Of a DNA stretch of 24,206 nucleotides, positions 22,651 to 24,206 are shown piece after piece (positions within the stretch are counted from its first letter, which is position 1; each line of letters starts with the position of its first letter). This stretch comes from Sabulitectum sp036743055. Lineage in GTDB: Bacteria; Fermentibacterota; Fermentibacteria; Fermentibacterales; JCC-6. The DNA is taken from positions 1 through 24,206 of the forward strand of contig DAINQE010000038.1 of the NCBI GenBank assembly GCA_036743055.1, written 5' to 3'. A program made the translations under genes and the position numbers. Below the pieces are notes generated by a model, which did no database searches, was not told the origin of the DNA, and saw only the letters and a program-made list of their open reading frames with translations.

Positions 22651-23793
22651 TTGAGGGTCCTCGATATCAACAACCTTTACTCCCCCACCGGGGGAGGGAT
22701 AAGGGTCTACCACCAGGAGAAGATGAAATGGCTCCACCACAGCGGGATCGAGAGCTACCTGGCCTACCCCGCCCCGGCCAACACGAGAACGCCGGTAAAC
22801 GGCGGACTTGCCATAGGGCTCAGGTCACCAAGCCTGGGGAACAGCGGCTACAACTTCTTCACCAGGGGAGAGCCGCTGCGAAGGCTTATAAGGGAGATAG
22901 AGCCGGATGTGATAGAGCTGGGGAGCGGCATAGTCGTTCCCGGAATGGTAAGGGAGGAGACCCTGAGGATACCATCCTTCGCCTTCTACCACTCCAACTG
23001 GCCCGAAGCGCTTCCACTGAGCGTTCTGGGCATCAGGAAGGGGCCCGTCCACTCATTTTTCAAGGCGTTCGCCCTTCCCAGGATGGGCAGGGGCTACAGG
23101 CCTCTCAAAGGAATAATGGCCGCAAGCGACTACTCCAGGGACAGGCTTCTCGAAGCCGGTCTGAGCAACATCATCAAGGTCCGCCTGGGCGCCGACCCCG
23201 GGATATTCAGACCCGACAAACGCTCCATGGAAGTCCGCGAAGGCCTGGGTGCAGGTTCTGAGGGGAAGATAGCCCTCTACATGGGAAGGCTTGCCCCGGA
23301 GAAGGGCATACATGTCCTTCTGGCCTCGTTCGAAAGGCTGTTCGAGGAGCGGAACATCATTACCGTGGTGGCCGGCGGAGGGCATTACTCCAGAAGGCTG
23401 GAGAAAGCCGCCGCAAGGCACCCGGACAAGCTCAAGCTCATCCAGCGGGTCACCAGCCGCCACAGGGCGGCGGAACTCATGGCCAGCGCCGACGCCTTCA
23501 TCTCCGCCGGGCCATGCGAAACCTTCTCCCTGGTAACCCTGGAAGCGCTCAACTGCGGCACGCCGGTGGCTGCCTGCAGGGAGGCCGCGGCGGCGGAACT
23601 CGTGACCCAGTCCGGCGGGAGTTCCGTTTACTCTCCCTGGTACAGCGGCGAAGCCCTGGCAGCGGCAATCATCGAAGCTGTGAACACCCCCCCGGAAACG
23701 AAGATCCGATTCAGGGAGTTCGCCAGGGAACTCACCTGGGACAGGTGCTTCAGCAGCATACTCACCATCTACAGGGAAGGCACGGAGCGGTAA
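22651..23793 (+). CDS. Family 4 glycosyltransferase
   Basis: A 380-residue GT-B glycosyltransferase of the GT4/group 1 type. The TTG at 22651 is chosen because the protein then begins LRVLDINNLYSPTGGGIRVYHQ, where the GT4 N-terminal fold starts, and AAGGG lies 6 nt upstream; the earlier in-frame reading lies inside the NlpC gene. C-terminal features are LGADPGIFRPDK, YMGRLAPEKGIHVLL, VVAGGGHYSRRLE and the donor-binding ESFS-like segment CETFSLVTLEALNCGTPVA, with the E-x7-E pattern. The N-terminal GGGIRVYH resembles mannosyltransferases such as MgtA/PimB, but donor and acceptor are unknown. It lies 16 nt after the lipoprotein gene and its stop overlaps the next ATG. Confidence 0.88.
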   Translation: MRVLDINNLYSPTGGGIRVYHQEKMKWLHHSGIESYLAYPAPANTRTPVNGGLAIGLRSPSLGNSGYNFFTRGEPLRRLIREIEPDVIELGSGIVVPGMVREETLRIPSFAFYHSNWPEALPLSVLGIRKGPVHSFFKAFALPRMGRGYRPLKGIMAASDYSRDRLLEAGLSNIIKVRLGADPGIFRPDKRSMEVREGLGAGSEGKIALYMGRLAPEKGIHVLLASFERLFEERNIITVVAGGGHYSRRLEKAAARHPDKLKLIQRVTSRHRAAELMASADAFISAGPCETFSLVTLEALNCGTPVAACREAAAAELVTQSGGSSVYSPWYSGEALAAAIIEAVNTPPETKIRFREFARELTWDRCFSSILTIYREGTER

Positions 23794-24206
23794 TGCTTAT
23801 CAGAAGGGGAGAGGGGAATGACCTTCACGGAGTTATAAGGCTCTGGAAGGAACTCATGGACTTCCACAGGGAGATCGACCCCATGTTCACCAGGCACCCC
23901 CGCGGAGCGGACAACTTCATGAAGTTCCTCATGGAACTGATGGACAGCCCCGACGCGGCCCTCTTCGTGTCAGAAGAGGACGGAGAGCTTACGGGCTACA
24001 TTCTGGCCACCGTCAGCAAGTATCCGCCTGTATTCATGGAGGAGAACTACGGAATGATTACCGACGCGGTGGTAACGGCTTCCAGAAGAAGGCGCGGCAC
24101 CGGGGAAGCCCTGGTGGAGAAGGCAGCAGAATGGTTCAGGGAGAAGGGCCTCACCAGGATGGAGATGCGACTGGTGAACGCCAACATGGTCTCCTCCTCC
24201 TTCTGG
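23793..24206 (+). CDS. GNAT-family N-acetyltransferase, 3' partial
   Basis: The first 138 codons of an open frame that runs off the right edge. It starts at an ATG sharing bases with the glycosyltransferase stop (TAATG). The fold reads as GNAT: an N-terminal helix pair (VIRLWKELMDFHREID), ALFVSEEDGELTGYILA as the central strands, ITDAVVTASRRRRGTGEAL as motif A with the acetyl-CoA pyrophosphate loop (R-x-x-G-x-G/A), and a following helix. The ending NANMVSSSFW is the usual N...A...FY-type motif B. Substrate is unknown; its place after a glycosyltransferase would allow a role in modifying an amino sugar, but this is only context. Confidence 0.82.
   Translation, partial: MLIRRGEGNDLHGVIRLWKELMDFHREIDPMFTRHPRGADNFMKFLMELMDSPDAALFVSEEDGELTGYILATVSKYPPVFMEENYGMITDAVVTASRRRRGTGEALVEKAAEWFREKGLTRMEMRLVNANMVSSSFW

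Overview
The window (about 24.2 kb, GC-rich) is a dense, almost intergenic-free stretch of chromosome from a diderm, LPS-making bacterium. Lipid A and core genes are present (lpxB, a waaA fusion, lpxK, an LpxL-type acyltransferase, gmhB), with lipoproteins carrying lipoboxes. One protein ends in a domain resembling type IX secretion / FlgD-like C-terminal domains, which is common in the FCB group and several candidate phyla. Arginine is mostly AGG, ATA is a common Ile codon, and TTG starts are frequent. I cannot name the species; an FCB-affiliated candidate phylum (Fermentibacteria-like) is a guess. No mobile element, CRISPR array, rRNA or tRNA was seen, and no gene-free stretch reaches 300 bases.

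Left half (1-13.5 kb). Short gene blocks alternate in orientation: an ATP-grasp protein (cut by the window edge and apparently frameshifted) coupled to a CDP-glycerol glycerophosphotransferase-like protein; an LpxL-type acyltransferase (-); polA and an alkaline-phosphatase-superfamily lipoprotein (+); a SpoU methyltransferase and a ferredoxin fusion (-); a two-repeat small protein (+); sfsA (-); a ComEC-core membrane protein (+); a membrane-anchored Pro/acidic-tailed protein (-); an M42 peptidase (+); an epimerase and gmhB (-). Every convergent pair overlaps (8 to 57 bp) or is 1 nt apart, so there is no room for ordinary intergenic terminators.

Right half (13.5-24.2 kb). Ten genes run in one direction behind a promoter-like sequence: ddl, threonine aldolase, Gfo/Idh/MocA oxidoreductase, lpxB, a DUF374-acyltransferase::waaA fusion, lpxK, nadB, an NlpC/P60 lipoprotein, a GT4 glycosyltransferase and a GNAT acetyltransferase cut by the window edge. 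Most junctions are 1-11 bp overlaps (ATGA, GTGA, TAATG), suggesting one translationally coupled operon. It joins a peptidoglycan precursor step (Ddl), three or four consecutive late lipid A / Kdo steps (LpxB, LpxK, WaaA and a possible acylation), NAD synthesis (NadB) and a cell-wall hydrolase.

Most worth a second look: the acyltransferase::WaaA fusion, the ferredoxin with a sorting-like tail, the lipoprotein that appears to start at AUA, the G7 frameshift in the first gene, the internal duplication in the 133-residue protein, and the Gfo/Idh plus PLP-enzyme pair next to lpxB.
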